Assembly (NCBI GenBank): GCA_043802865.1
Contig: JAZDKQ010000015.1
Coordinates: 1-22,252, forward strand
From: JAPLXD01 sp043802865
Lineage (GTDB): Bacteria > Patescibacteriota > Minisyncoccia > Moranbacterales > UBA11712
DNA length: 22,252 nucleotides
Reading direction: 5' to 3'
Shown here: positions 1 to 6,362 of the stretch, one piece after another
Position numbering within the stretch: position 1 is the first letter of the stretch
Layout: each line of letters opens with the position of its first letter
Notes under the pieces: generated by a model
Seen by the model: the letters and a program-made list of their open reading frames with translations, nothing else
The model's database searches: none
What the model was told of the DNA's origin: nothing
Position numbers and translations under genes: made by a program

Positions 1-299
1 AATTTTTTCGCTCCCCTTTTGCGGGTATGCTCGAAAAGCCATTCGAAAAATTTGTGAAATATCCGAAAATGGCGGGACAAAAAATCCGCGACCGGCTGCA
101 AAATCAGCAAGATCAGGATCATCGGCAGCAAATTGCCCAAAACCGACCAGAGATAGGCCGACCAGATGGAGAGATGATATATTTTTATCCCAATCGGAAT
201 AGACGCCCGAAGTTCGCTGATGGGGACCATCGCGATGAGGAATGTCGCAAGCTCGGGAGGAAAATTGGAAAACCAGGTCGAGTAGTCGAAATGAAACAA
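1..299 (-). CDS. COG2426-like small multidrug-export family membrane protein (5' part only)
   Basis: An open minus-strand frame enters from the left edge and carries a hydrophobic protein beginning FHFDYSTWF. The motif PISELRASIPIGI follows PELATFLIAM, the hallmark N-terminal region I recall for the COG2426 / Sm_multidrug_ex family. A second hydrophobic stretch (WSVLGNLLPMILILLILQP) is followed by a basic, amphipathic segment ending in HTRKRGAKK at the window edge. About 99 residues are visible; family members are usually around 150. The only start upstream of the conserved motif is TTG at 297-299. The next ATG (228-230) would cut into the PISELR helix, so TTG is preferred. Its leader consists of an AT-rich repeat and has no Shine-Dalgarno. 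The annotated multidrug role of the family is weakly supported experimentally. It lies downstream of galT and may share its transcript. Confidence 0.7.
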   Translation of the reverse strand, partial: MFHFDYSTWFSNFPPELATFLIAMVPISELRASIPIGIKIYHLSIWSAYLWSVLGNLLPMILILLILQPVADFLSRHFRIFHKFFEWLFEHTRKRGAKK

Positions 300-301
300 A
301 T

Positions 302-384
302 ATTTGTATATAGTATTTAGTATTTTGTATCTAGTATATTAAAATCCAAAATACTAAATACAAAATACCAGCTACTAGATACTT
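302..384. repeat. AT-rich inverted repeat, GTATTTA-type spacer family, copy 1
   Basis: The spacer between galT and the COG2426-like gene consists of words such as TAGTATTTAGTATTTTG followed, after AATCC, by their inverted form AAAATACTAAATACAAAATA. The two arms could form a long imperfect hairpin. The galT stop codon TAG (375-377) lies inside the repeat, so the last residues of GalT (SI) are encoded by it. Related copies lie at 5830-5910, 7264-7298, 9842-9934 and 15542-15575. Confidence 0.75.
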
Positions 385-1397
385 TTTCTTAATTCCTCTG
401 CTGCTTTTTCCGGTTCGATCGTCGAAATTTCAATGCCTGTGGATAACTCAAATCCCGCCCAAGTTGAGGTGTGCGGCAAAATTTCGATATGCCAGTGATA
501 ATGCGGATAGTCTTTTCCATCGCAAGGCGAAGTGTGGATATAGAAATTGTAGGCCGGATCTTCAAGCGTTCCGTATATCGCTCCGATCGATTTTTGCAGC
601 GCTTCGCCCAAATCGATCTTTTCTTCGTTGTTGATCCTTTCAAAATACGGCTTGTGCGCTTTTGGCAGAACCCAAACCTCGAACGCGGCGCGGGATGAAT
701 ACGGACAAAAGGCCAGAAAATTGTCGTTTTCAAAAATCAATCTTTTTTTGCTTTCAAGCTCCCAATCGGCAATCGCGCAATAGACGCACTTCCGGTTTGA
801 CTTGTGATATATTTCCGCGCCGTCGAGCTCCATTTTCACTCCCGGCGAAACAACCGGGATCGCCATCAACTGGGAATGAGGATGCTCAATCGAGGCTCCC
901 GCTTCTTTTCCGTGATTGTGAAAAATTTCGATATAGTTCACGGATTTTTTGCTCATCAGGTCGATGTATCGGCTTTGATAGGCGTCCATAATCTCCGCCA
1001 CTTCCACCGGGTCAAGAAGCGCGATTTGGCGCGTGTGGTCGCGCGTGACGATGAGTTCATGATATCCAACCCCGTCCATTCCGAAATATGGCCCTTCCTC
1101 AAAATGACGCGCCGCTTTTGCCCGCGAGAAAGCCGGAAATTTGTTGGGAAACACGCGAAGGCTCCAATCCCCGTCAGCCCGCCGGTATATGAGCGCGTCT
1201 TTTTCCTGTCCCGTCCCTTCCGGAAAACAAAAGGGGCACTCTCCCGTGAGAGGCGCGTAGGGCTCGCGCTTTTTCGCGAAATCACCCTGCCTTTCCCCCC
1301 GCCCAAGCGCGATCACCACCCAATCTCCGGTGATCAAATCCTGGCGCAACTGGGAAACCTGCGGTTTTTTTTCAATTGTTTTTTTCTTTTCCTCCAT
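375..1397 (-). CDS. galT: Galactose-1-phosphate (UDP-glucose--hexose-1-phosphate) uridylyltransferase
   Basis: This 340-residue protein of the HIT superfamily exchanges UMP between UDP-glucose and hexose-1-phosphate in the Leloir pathway. It shows a CPFC pair (C54, C57) and H113 in GYHELIV, which correspond to zinc ligands in the E. coli enzyme. The active-site HPHSQ at 172-176 has H174 as the uridylylated histidine. A second lobe ends in YPHYHWHIEILP, also typical. Length is close to the usual ~345. I chose ATG 1395-1397 because AAGGCGAG sits just upstream. A TTG at 1422-1424 overlapping the preceding gene's stop would add nine lysine-rich residues and cannot be excluded. It directly follows a glycosyltransferase gene, which suggests supply of activated hexose for surface glycans. 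Substrate specificity cannot be read from the sequence. Confidence 0.88.
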   Translation of the reverse strand: MEEKKKTIEKKPQVSQLRQDLITGDWVVIALGRGERQGDFAKKREPYAPLTGECPFCFPEGTGQEKDALIYRRADGDWSLRVFPNKFPAFSRAKAARHFEEGPYFGMDGVGYHELIVTRDHTRQIALLDPVEVAEIMDAYQSRYIDLMSKKSVNYIEIFHNHGKEAGASIEHPHSQLMAIPVVSPGVKMELDGAEIYHKSNRKCVYCAIADWELESKKRLIFENDNFLAFCPYSSRAAFEVWVLPKAHKPYFERINNEEKIDLGEALQKSIGAIYGTLEDPAYNFYIHTSPCDGKDYPHYHWHIEILPHTSTWAGFELSTGIEISTIEPEKAAEELRKSI

Positions 1398-1420
1398 TCT
1401 CGCCTTTTTTATTTTTTCTC

Positions 1421-2173
1421 TCAATACTTATACTGCCCCGTCATCAATCTCCATTTAGTTTTGAACAAATCAATGATGACTTGAGTGAAACCATTTTTCC
1501 CCGTGAGACTCACAGTTGATCCTTCTTCATTCATCCATCTGACCGGCATCTGCTTTATATGAAAACCCATTTTTTTTGCCAAGATAATGAGTTCGAAATC
1601 AAATCCGAACCGATCCACTACCATCCGGCTGGCGATCTCTTCGGCTGCTTTTCTGTTCAACATTTTGAATCCGCACTGCGTGTCCGGGAAACTCCAAAGT
1701 CCCAAAATAATCCGAATGAGCCAATTGCCCATATCTCCCATGACCTCGCGATATTTGGGCTGATGAATTTGGATAAAGGCTCCTTTGATATCACGGGACC
1801 CGATCACGACATCATATCCTTTTTTGAACTGGGGCAAAAATGTGTTGAGATGGTTGATTGAAGTCGATCCGTCCGCGTCCAGGAAAACCCGGACATCGCC
1901 TTTGGATTCCAGAAGACCTTGGCGGACAACATATCCTTTGCCGTGATTTTTTTTGTTGTCAATCACGCGCAAATTTTCAAATTTGTCTTTATAACTTTTG
2001 GCTATTTCGGCCGTGTTGTCGGGCGAACCGTCCACCACGACAAGCACTTCGTAATCGAAATTTTTGTCCCTTAGATAATCCTTAATTTCCCTCAAATTTT
2101 GTCCCAATCTTTTTCCTTCCTTGTAAGAAGGAACAATGACGGAGAGATAGGGTTTGTTTTTGTTTTCAGGCAT
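1421..2173 (-). CDS. Family 2 glycosyltransferase, ALG5 / dolichyl-phosphate glucosyltransferase-like
   Basis: The 250-residue protein is a GT-A fold glycosyltransferase. It opens with SVIVPSYKEG, then VVVDGSPDNT, and has the metal/nucleotide-binding DADGS at 99-103 followed by VIGSRD. The tail with FPDTQCGFKMLNR and FDFELI is characteristic of enzymes that move a hexose from a nucleotide sugar to a polyprenyl or dolichyl phosphate. No membrane helix is evident, as in the shorter members of the group, so the enzyme is probably cytosolic or peripheral. It starts at ATG 2171-2173, 38 bp after ruvX, and its TGA stop overlaps the possible TTG start of galT. The pairing with galT suggests a role in envelope glycan or glycolipid synthesis. 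Donor and acceptor are not determined. Confidence 0.85.
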   Translation of the reverse strand: MPENKNKPYLSVIVPSYKEGKRLGQNLREIKDYLRDKNFDYEVLVVVDGSPDNTAEIAKSYKDKFENLRVIDNKKNHGKGYVVRQGLLESKGDVRVFLDADGSTSINHLNTFLPQFKKGYDVVIGSRDIKGAFIQIHQPKYREVMGDMGNWLIRIILGLWSFPDTQCGFKMLNRKAAEEIASRMVVDRFGFDFELIILAKKMGFHIKQMPVRWMNEEGSTVSLTGKNGFTQVIIDLFKTKWRLMTGQYKY

Positions 2174-2211
2174 GTTAAAAAAATCAAAATTTACATCATT
2201 ATTTTATCATA

Positions 2212-2640
2212 TTATCCTTTTTTATCCAACCAGCTCTGCAAAATGATCCTCGCCGCTTCTTGATCGTCGAATCTCTTGATCTTTTTCGCGCCTTTTTCAA
2301 TGAGATTGCGCTCCGCCTGCCGAGTGGAAAACATTTCGTTTTGAAATTCGACGGGGATATTCAGTTTTTTTAGTAGTGACCGCATATATGCGGTCTTCTC
2401 CTTTTCGGGACGCATATATGTGTCCCCTACACCTACCATACCAATAATCACTTTCCCAATCCCTTTCTTTTCAATGATATTCGCCAAATTTTTTATCAAG
2501 TTCTTGTCATTTTTCAAAACTCCAAAGGAAAAAGCAATCCGCGTCTCGCTGTCCGCGACCGCAAGACCAATTTTGGCTTTCCCAAAATCAACCCCCAGAT
2601 AATGGCTTATATTTGCGTTTTTTGACGGGGTTATTGACAT
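2212..2640 (-). CDS. ruvX: RuvX/YqgF family putative Holliday junction resolvase / pre-16S rRNA nuclease
   Basis: The 142-residue RNase H-fold nuclease shows LGVDFGKAKIGLAV with catalytic D18, the conserved IIG strand, E102 in FQNEMFSTRQAE, and a C-terminal FDDQEAARIILQSWL carrying the last acidic residue. The family is proposed to process the 16S rRNA 5' end or resolve Holliday junctions. Residues 71-88 are unusual. They are encoded by two successive palindromes centred on CATATATG, giving GDTYMRP and TAYMRS where other members have a GLP-type loop. Overall length is normal, so the palindromes replaced loop sequence or evolved in place rather than simply adding to it. The ATG at 2638-2640 overlaps the -35 box of the divergent plus-strand promoter, and there is almost no leader or Shine-Dalgarno. 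Confidence 0.88.
   Translation of the reverse strand: MSITPSKNANISHYLGVDFGKAKIGLAVADSETRIAFSFGVLKNDKNLIKNLANIIEKKGIGKVIIGMVGVGDTYMRPEKEKTAYMRSLLKKLNIPVEFQNEMFSTRQAERNLIEKGAKKIKRFDDQEAARIILQSWLDKKG
2378..2395. repeat. Perfect 18-bp palindrome centred on CATATATG, inside ruvX
   Basis: GACCGCATATATGCGGTC equals its own reverse complement. It encodes TAYMR plus flanking residues of RuvX. A second, near-perfect version lies 11 bp away at 2407-2426 and a third at 18704-18721. Confidence 0.85.
2407..2426. repeat. Near-perfect 20-bp palindrome centred on CATATATG, inside ruvX
   Basis: GGGACGCATATATGTGTCCC is a palindrome apart from one G/T pair. It encodes DTYMRP in RuvX. On the minus strand it is preceded by TGTAGG, matching the TGTAGC that precedes the copy at 18704-18721, so the shared element extends beyond the palindrome. 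Confidence 0.85.
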
Positions 2641-2662
2641 TTGATTGGATTTATGATAGGAT
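2634..2662 (+). promoter_or_regulatory. Sigma-70-type promoter for the two small plus-strand genes
   Basis: A perfect -35 box TTGACA (2634-2639) is followed after exactly 17 bp by TAGGAT (2657-2662), with TG one base upstream of the -10 (extended -10). Transcription would start near 2669, giving a leader of about 33 nt before the ATG at 2702. The -35 box overlaps the ruvX start codon on the other strand. Confidence 0.72.
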
Positions 2663-2690
2663 TATATGCTGGTACATTCCCAATTGAAAA
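2661..2690 (-). promoter_or_regulatory. Probable promoter for ruvX, glycosyltransferase and galT
   Basis: On the minus strand a perfect TATAAT (2661-2666) has TTTTCA (4 of 6 matches to -35) 18 bp upstream at 2685-2690. Transcription from here would begin about 14 nt before the ruvX ATG. The -10 box adjoins the -10 of the plus-strand promoter, so the two promoters would compete for polymerase. Confidence 0.5.
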
Positions 2691-2701
2691 GAGAGGAAAT
2701 A

Positions 2702-2806
2702 ATGGCCAAGCTGTTCAAATATCGCATTGTGCGGATATTGTACCCGCTCTTAGTATTGGGTGGGCTTATGATTGCCAAAGTTTATCTGCGGGCCATTGGC
2801 CTGTGA
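2702..2806 (+). CDS. Small single-span membrane protein, 34 residues
   Basis: An ATG preceded by GAGAGG at 5-nt spacing opens a 34-codon frame ending in TGA at 2804-2806. The product starts MAKLFKYRIVR and then has one hydrophobic helix (ILYPLLVLGGLMIA) ending KVYLRAIGL. The basic N-terminus suggests an N-in orientation. It lies about 33 nt downstream of a strong promoter and 14 bp upstream of a second small membrane-protein gene in the same direction. I do not recognise the family. The motif IAKVYLRA resembles AIKVYLAA in the following gene, so the two may be related. Promoter, ribosome-binding site and tandem arrangement support a real gene, but no homology is claimed. Confidence 0.6.
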   Translation: MAKLFKYRIVRILYPLLVLGGLMIAKVYLRAIGL

Positions 2807-2820
2807 GGGAGGAGGGAATC

Positions 2821-3096
2821 ATGACGGCTAAAGAAATATCGAACCGCAAAACATCCAGAGTGGAAAAATACGCTAGCCAGGTAATAAAGTGGGTTGCCAA
2901 AGTAATAGGCCTTTATTTATGTTACATAGCTATAAAGGTGTACCTTGCCGCCGGCATTGACCTGCTTATTAATCCCACAAGTCATTCGTTTATTAAAAAT
3001 CCGACCGAGTTAGGAACGTTCTGTGTCATCGCAGGGCTGCTCCTATTGTCAGCCGGCATCGTCCTGATATTTAAGAAATTCCCGGACCTTAATTGA
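2821..3096 (+). CDS. Small two-helix membrane protein of unknown function, 91 residues
   Basis: The ATG at 2821 has a very strong Shine-Dalgarno (AGGGAGGAGGG, GGAGG five bases upstream), much stronger than those of neighbouring genes. The frame stays open further upstream, but that part overlaps the preceding small gene in another frame and has no ribosome-binding site. The product has a basic N-terminus (TAKEISNRKTSRVEKY), hydrophobic helix 1 around 26-50 (VAKVIGLYLCYIAIKVYLAA), a loop with NPTSHSFIKNP, helix 2 around 68-84 (FCVIAGLLLLSAGIVLIF) and a short basic end. No catalytic motif is visible. It is co-directional with the 34-residue gene and followed by an intrinsic terminator, forming a self-contained two-gene unit between two minus-strand operons. 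Confidence 0.7.
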   Translation: MTAKEISNRKTSRVEKYASQVIKWVAKVIGLYLCYIAIKVYLAAGIDLLINPTSHSFIKNPTELGTFCVIAGLLLLSAGIVLIFKKFPDLN

Positions 3097-3112
3097 GATG
3101 CGCGCCATCCTG

Positions 3113-3146
3113 GCCTCCGAACATTGTTTCGGGGGCTGTTTTTATT
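3113..3146 (+). terminator. Intrinsic terminator after the two small membrane-protein genes
   Basis: GCCTCCGAA (3113-3121) pairs with TTCGGGGGC (3128-3136) across a 6-nt loop, a 9-bp stem with one G-T pair, and is followed by TGTTTTTATT. The T-tract lies on the plus strand only, so it terminates plus-strand transcription. It overlaps the 3' end of map, which converges from the other side. Confidence 0.75.
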
Positions 3147-3915
3147 TCGTCAGAACTTCGCACCCATTCTTTGTGACTGCGACCGTGTGCTCCCAATGCC
3201 CATTCAATTTCCCGTCCCGGGTTTTGTATGTCCAGCCATCTTTATCTAAAACAATCTCAAAACCTCCTTCGTTCACCATCGGCTCGAGAGCAAAAGTCAT
3301 TCCTTCTTGCAAAATGATCTCTTTCATCCGGCGGTCGGCGTAGTTGAAAACCTGCGGCGGTTCGTGAACACTGTGCCCCACCCCGTGCCCGACGAGATCG
3401 CGGACAACTTCAAATCCGTTTTCTCGGGCATGATCTTCAACCGCTAAAGCATACTCATTGAGACTCGCGCCCGGTTTTATTTTTTCTATGCCCAATTCAA
3501 GACATTCTCTCGCGACGCGCATAATTTTTTCAGAGACAGATGAAATTTTTCCCATTCCAACCATAATTGTCGCATCTGTATGCAATTTTTTGTATTCAAC
3601 GCCCAGATCAAGTTTCACAATATCGCCTTCGGATATGATTTTGTCTTCAGTCGGGATGCCGTGGACGATTTCGTCATTAATTGAAACGCAAAGCGCGGCA
3701 GGATAGCCCTCGCCCGATCCCCCGGGTTTGTAGTTCAAAAACGACGGCCGGGCGCCGGATGAAAAAACAAGCTCTCTGGCAAGCTTGTCGAGATCTTTCG
3801 CGCTGATACCGGGCTGAACTTTTTCGCTTACGCGTTGCAAAACCGAAGCCAAAATCCGCCCGCCCGCCCGCATAATTTCAATTTCTTCTTTTGACTTAAT
3901 TGGTATCGCGCTCAT
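3142..3915 (-). CDS. map: Methionine aminopeptidase, type I
   Basis: The 257-residue pita-bread metalloprotease removes the initiator methionine from nascent proteins. All five metal ligands are recognisable: D103 (KLDLG), D114 (HTDAT), H177 (VGHGVG), E211 (ALEPM) and E242 (HWEHT). H184 in HEPPQV is the second conserved active-site histidine. Length is typical for type Ia enzymes without an N-terminal extension. The ATG at 3913-3915 lies inside the end of adk (20-nt overlap), consistent with translational coupling. In many bacteria map is followed by infA, rpmJ and rpsM; here the cluster ends and two plus-strand genes converge on it. Confidence 0.96.
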   Translation of the reverse strand: MSAIPIKSKEEIEIMRAGGRILASVLQRVSEKVQPGISAKDLDKLARELVFSSGARPSFLNYKPGGSGEGYPAALCVSINDEIVHGIPTEDKIISEGDIVKLDLGVEYKKLHTDATIMVGMGKISSVSEKIMRVARECLELGIEKIKPGASLNEYALAVEDHARENGFEVVRDLVGHGVGHSVHEPPQVFNYADRRMKEIILQEGMTFALEPMVNEGGFEIVLDKDGWTYKTRDGKLNGHWEHTVAVTKNGCEVLTK

Positions 3916-4552
3916 TCAATTTCTTCAAAATATTTTCAAAAACTTTTTCGATACTCGGCGTTCCGTCGATTTCGATCAGAAGATTTCTTTTTCGAAAGTC
4001 TTCGATCACCGGCAATGTTTCTTTCCTATAAACCTCAAGCCTTTTCCGGATTCCTTCGGGAGTATCATCGGTCCGTTGAAATATTTCCGTTCCATCTGTT
4101 GGACACTTGTCTTTCTCGCTTTGGATATCAACTCCCATTATGAGCGGATGGCCTTTTTTGCAGGTCCAGCGCTTGGAAATTCTTTTGACCGTTTCTTCTT
4201 CAGGAATATTGATGAAAACAACTGCATCAATTTTGCGGCCTGAATTTTGAATTTCTTCTTCAAAATATCCCTGCTGATCAACTGTTCGTGGAACACCTTC
4301 GAAGAGGACTCCCTGCTCCCGAGAAAAAGAATTCAGTTTTATCTTGAGCACTTCCCTCAATATCCGGCTTGGCACAAGCGTATTTGTCACATTTTGAATA
4401 TGGTATATCTCTTTCCCAAGTGGCGTATCCTGCTTTGCAACCTCGCGCAAAAACTTTCCCATATCAATATGCTCGAGATTGTATTTTTCAGCAAGCTTTT
4501 CGGCTTGCGTTCCTTTTCCTGATCCCTGCGGACCCAAGACGATAATATTCAT
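3896..4552 (-). CDS. adk: Adenylate kinase with variant zinc-lid
   Basis: The 218-residue enzyme catalyses AMP + ATP = 2 ADP. The P-loop GPQGSGKGT is at 7-15, an AMP-binding FEGVPRT at 84-90 (DGFPRT in most) and RTDDTPEGIRKRLEVY after the lid. The long lid is of the zinc type but altered. C131, C150 and D153 match the Cys-Cys-Cys-Asp site known from Bacillus, while the second cysteine is replaced by G134, with H135 next to it. Zinc binding through H135 or loss of the metal are both possible. It starts 4 bp after secY and overlaps map, the usual secY-adk-map order. Confidence 0.95.
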   Translation of the reverse strand: MNIIVLGPQGSGKGTQAEKLAEKYNLEHIDMGKFLREVAKQDTPLGKEIYHIQNVTNTLVPSRILREVLKIKLNSFSREQGVLFEGVPRTVDQQGYFEEEIQNSGRKIDAVVFINIPEEETVKRISKRWTCKKGHPLIMGVDIQSEKDKCPTDGTEIFQRTDDTPEGIRKRLEVYRKETLPVIEDFRKRNLLIEIDGTPSIEKVFENILKKLNERDTN

Positions 4553-4556
4553 AAGA

Positions 4557-5828
4557 TTAAAAGCCTTCGTAATCGCGCATGATCATCTGCGATTCGAGCT
4601 GTTTCATGATCTCAATCACGACCGCGACGACGATGAGAAGTCCCGTGCCGCCGATCGTGAGCGACTGGACGTTTGTGAGTCCTTGCACAATGAAGGGCAA
4701 AACGGCGATGAGCCCCAAGAAAAGCGCTCCCGTGAGAGTGATGCGGTTCAGCACCCGGGCGAGATATTCGGAGGTATTTTGCCCCGGACGAATGCCGGGA
4801 ACAAAACCTCCCTGTTTTTGAAGATTTTCCGAAATTTGATGCGGGTCAAAAGTGACGGCGGTATAAAAGTATGTGAAAGCAACGACCAACATGAAATATA
4901 TCGAGCCGTAAAAGATCTGATTTTTGAAAAGATTGGCGACGCTCGTCGCAACGCTCGCGATCGCCGCGCTGTTCGAGTTCACGAAAAAATTGGCGATCAT
5001 TCCCGGAAAAAGCATGATCGACATCGCGAAAATGATCGGGATCACGCCGGCCTGGTTCACGCGCAAGGGAAGATGAGTTGACGTCCCGCCATAAATTCGG
5101 TTTCCTCGCACGCGCTTGGCATAGGAAACCGGGATATTGCGCTGGCCCTCGGTGACGAACACCACCGCGGCGATCACCGCGATTCCAAAAATAAGAAAAC
5201 CAATGTAAGAAAAGAGTTTTGACGAGTCCCAAACCGCGAAAAGGCGCGTCATCGAAGTTGGCAGTCCCGCCACAATTCCGGCGAAAATGATGATCGAAAC
5301 GCCGTTGCCGATATTTTTTTCCGTGATAAGCTCCCCAAGCCACATGAGGAATACTGTTCCGGCGGTTGCAATGACAATGATCGTCGTCAGCTGAAATCCG
5401 GAAAGAGCCGAAAAAATTCCCTGCGATTGGAAAAGCTTCACCATCCCGAAAGTCTGCATCGCGGCAAGAGGAACTGTGATCCAGCGCGTCCACATATTGA
5501 ATTTCTGCCGCCCTGCCTCCCCTTCTTCTTTGTATATCTGTTCGAGGCGCGGCACGATCATGGTCAGCAGCTGCATGATGATCGAAGCGGTGATATACGG
5601 CCCGACGCCAAGCATCACGATCGAAATATTGCGAAGACCGCCTCCGGAAAAAAGGTTGAGAAGTCCGAAAAACTGGTTGTTGTCAAAGAATTGTCGCAGC
5701 TGTTCCACATTCACACCCGGAACAGGAACATTGGCTGCGAGCCGAAAAACGACAAGAATGCCGAGGACAAAAAATATTTTATTTCGGAGTTCTTTGATTT
5801 TGAAGACTTGTATGACTTTTTCCAGCAT
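4557..5828 (-). CDS. secY: Protein translocase subunit SecY
   Basis: The 423-residue protein forms the channel of the Sec translocon in the inner membrane. Ten hydrophobic helices can be traced. The N-terminus LEKVIQVFKIKELRNKIFFVLGILVVFRLAANVPVPGVN is typical, including the plug-preceding PVPGV. IPIIFAMSIMLFP marks helix 7, and the cytosolic loop before it has the basic SYAKRVRGNRIYGG needed for ribosome and SecA contact. The C-terminus ends ESQMIMRDYEGF, close to family consensus. Length is normal. The ATG at 5826-5828 directly abuts an AT-rich inverted repeat, and no Shine-Dalgarno is present. Confidence 0.97.
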   Translation of the reverse strand: MLEKVIQVFKIKELRNKIFFVLGILVVFRLAANVPVPGVNVEQLRQFFDNNQFFGLLNLFSGGGLRNISIVMLGVGPYITASIIMQLLTMIVPRLEQIYKEEGEAGRQKFNMWTRWITVPLAAMQTFGMVKLFQSQGIFSALSGFQLTTIIVIATAGTVFLMWLGELITEKNIGNGVSIIIFAGIVAGLPTSMTRLFAVWDSSKLFSYIGFLIFGIAVIAAVVFVTEGQRNIPVSYAKRVRGNRIYGGTSTHLPLRVNQAGVIPIIFAMSIMLFPGMIANFFVNSNSAAIASVATSVANLFKNQIFYGSIYFMLVVAFTYFYTAVTFDPHQISENLQKQGGFVPGIRPGQNTSEYLARVLNRITLTGALFLGLIAVLPFIVQGLTNVQSLTIGGTGLLIVVAVVIEIMKQLESQMIMRDYEGF

Positions 5829-5829
5829 T

Positions 5830-5910
5830 TATTTTGTATTTAGTATTTTGTATCTAGTATTTTGTATTTTTGCGATATACCAGATACAAGATACTAACTA
5901 CCAGATACTA
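5830..5910. repeat. AT-rich inverted repeat, GTATTTA-type spacer family, copy 2
   Basis: The element fills the whole rplO-secY spacer. ATTTAGTATTTTGTATCTAG on the secY side is answered by ACCAGATACAAGATACTAA and relatives on the rplO side, so the arms can pair. The rplO stop TAG (5894-5896) and its last codons (VSGS) are made of repeat sequence, and the other end touches the secY ATG. Confidence 0.75.
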
Positions 5911-6361
5911 TTTTTCCGCCTGCTTTTTCAATCTTTTCTTTCGCAACTTTCGAAACCAGGCATTTTTCAACAGTGATTTTTTTGCTCAATTCTCCGTCGC
6001 CCAAGATCTTGATCTTCACTTTCATATTATCAACTATTTTCTTGGCAAGCAAAGATTGCGGATTCACTGTGTCGCCATCCGCAAAATATTTTTCAAGCTT
6101 TTCGAGATCGACAACCTGATTTTTCGGTCTGTGTGATTTGAATCCCCTGATTTTCGGCAAATGTTCGATGAGAGTCGAGCGACCGCCTTCAAAAATCGGA
6201 TTCACATTCGCGCCCGAACGGGATTTCTGTCCTTTCATTCCCCGGCCGGAATAGGTGCCTTTCTTGCCGCCGCGTCCAATGCGCCGTTTTTTCTTCTTTC
6301 TGGATTTTCCGCCAGAGGCGGATCCGCCTCTGGCGGATACTTTAAGATCGTGAATTTGCAT
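5894..6361 (-). CDS. rplO: 50S ribosomal protein L15 with in-frame palindromic insert
   Basis: L15 is a late-assembling large-subunit protein. The 155-residue product starts MQIHDLKV and, after an insert, continues KSRKKKKRRIGRGGKKG with the GRGMKGQKSRSGA region typical of L15. Residues 9-18 (SARGGSASGG) are encoded exactly by a 30-bp perfect palindrome at 6308-6337. Normal L15 proteins pass straight from the HDLKP-like start to the basic stretch, so these ten residues look like an insertion into the disordered N-terminal extension. The ATG is 1 bp after the rpsE stop. The rpmD gene that usually sits between the two is absent. The last residues and stop codon derive from an AT-rich spacer repeat. 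Confidence 0.96.
   Translation of the reverse strand: MQIHDLKVSARGGSASGGKSRKKKKRRIGRGGKKGTYSGRGMKGQKSRSGANVNPIFEGGRSTLIEHLPKIRGFKSHRPKNQVVDLEKLEKYFADGDTVNPQSLLAKKIVDNMKVKIKILGDGELSKKITVEKCLVSKVAKEKIEKAGGKIVSGS
6308..6337. repeat. 30-bp perfect palindrome (PE1 family) in frame in rplO
   Basis: The half-site TCCGCCAGAGGCGGA is followed immediately by its exact reverse complement, centred on GGATCC. The 24-bp core is 6311-6334. It encodes ten codons (SARGGSASGG) of L15 with no disturbance of the frame. The same core pattern, GCC..AG.C.GATC..., recurs in rplR and rpsQ. Confidence 0.92.
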
Positions 6362-6362
6362 A

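Noticed and set aside
27..320. Plus-strand open frame of 97 codons
   Set aside because: It is antisense to the COG2426-like gene, which shows a conserved membrane-protein motif; the plus-strand product is highly charged with no family resemblance.
2641..2820. Upstream extension of the 91-residue membrane protein to an ATG at 2653 or earlier
   Set aside because: It overlaps the promoter and the 34-codon gene, lacks a ribosome-binding site, and the strong Shine-Dalgarno is directly in front of ATG 2821.
4479..5081. 200-codon plus-strand open frame opposite adk and secY
   Set aside because: Antisense shadow of two well-recognised genes; the product is rich in His, Asp and Arg, typical of reversed membrane-protein codons.
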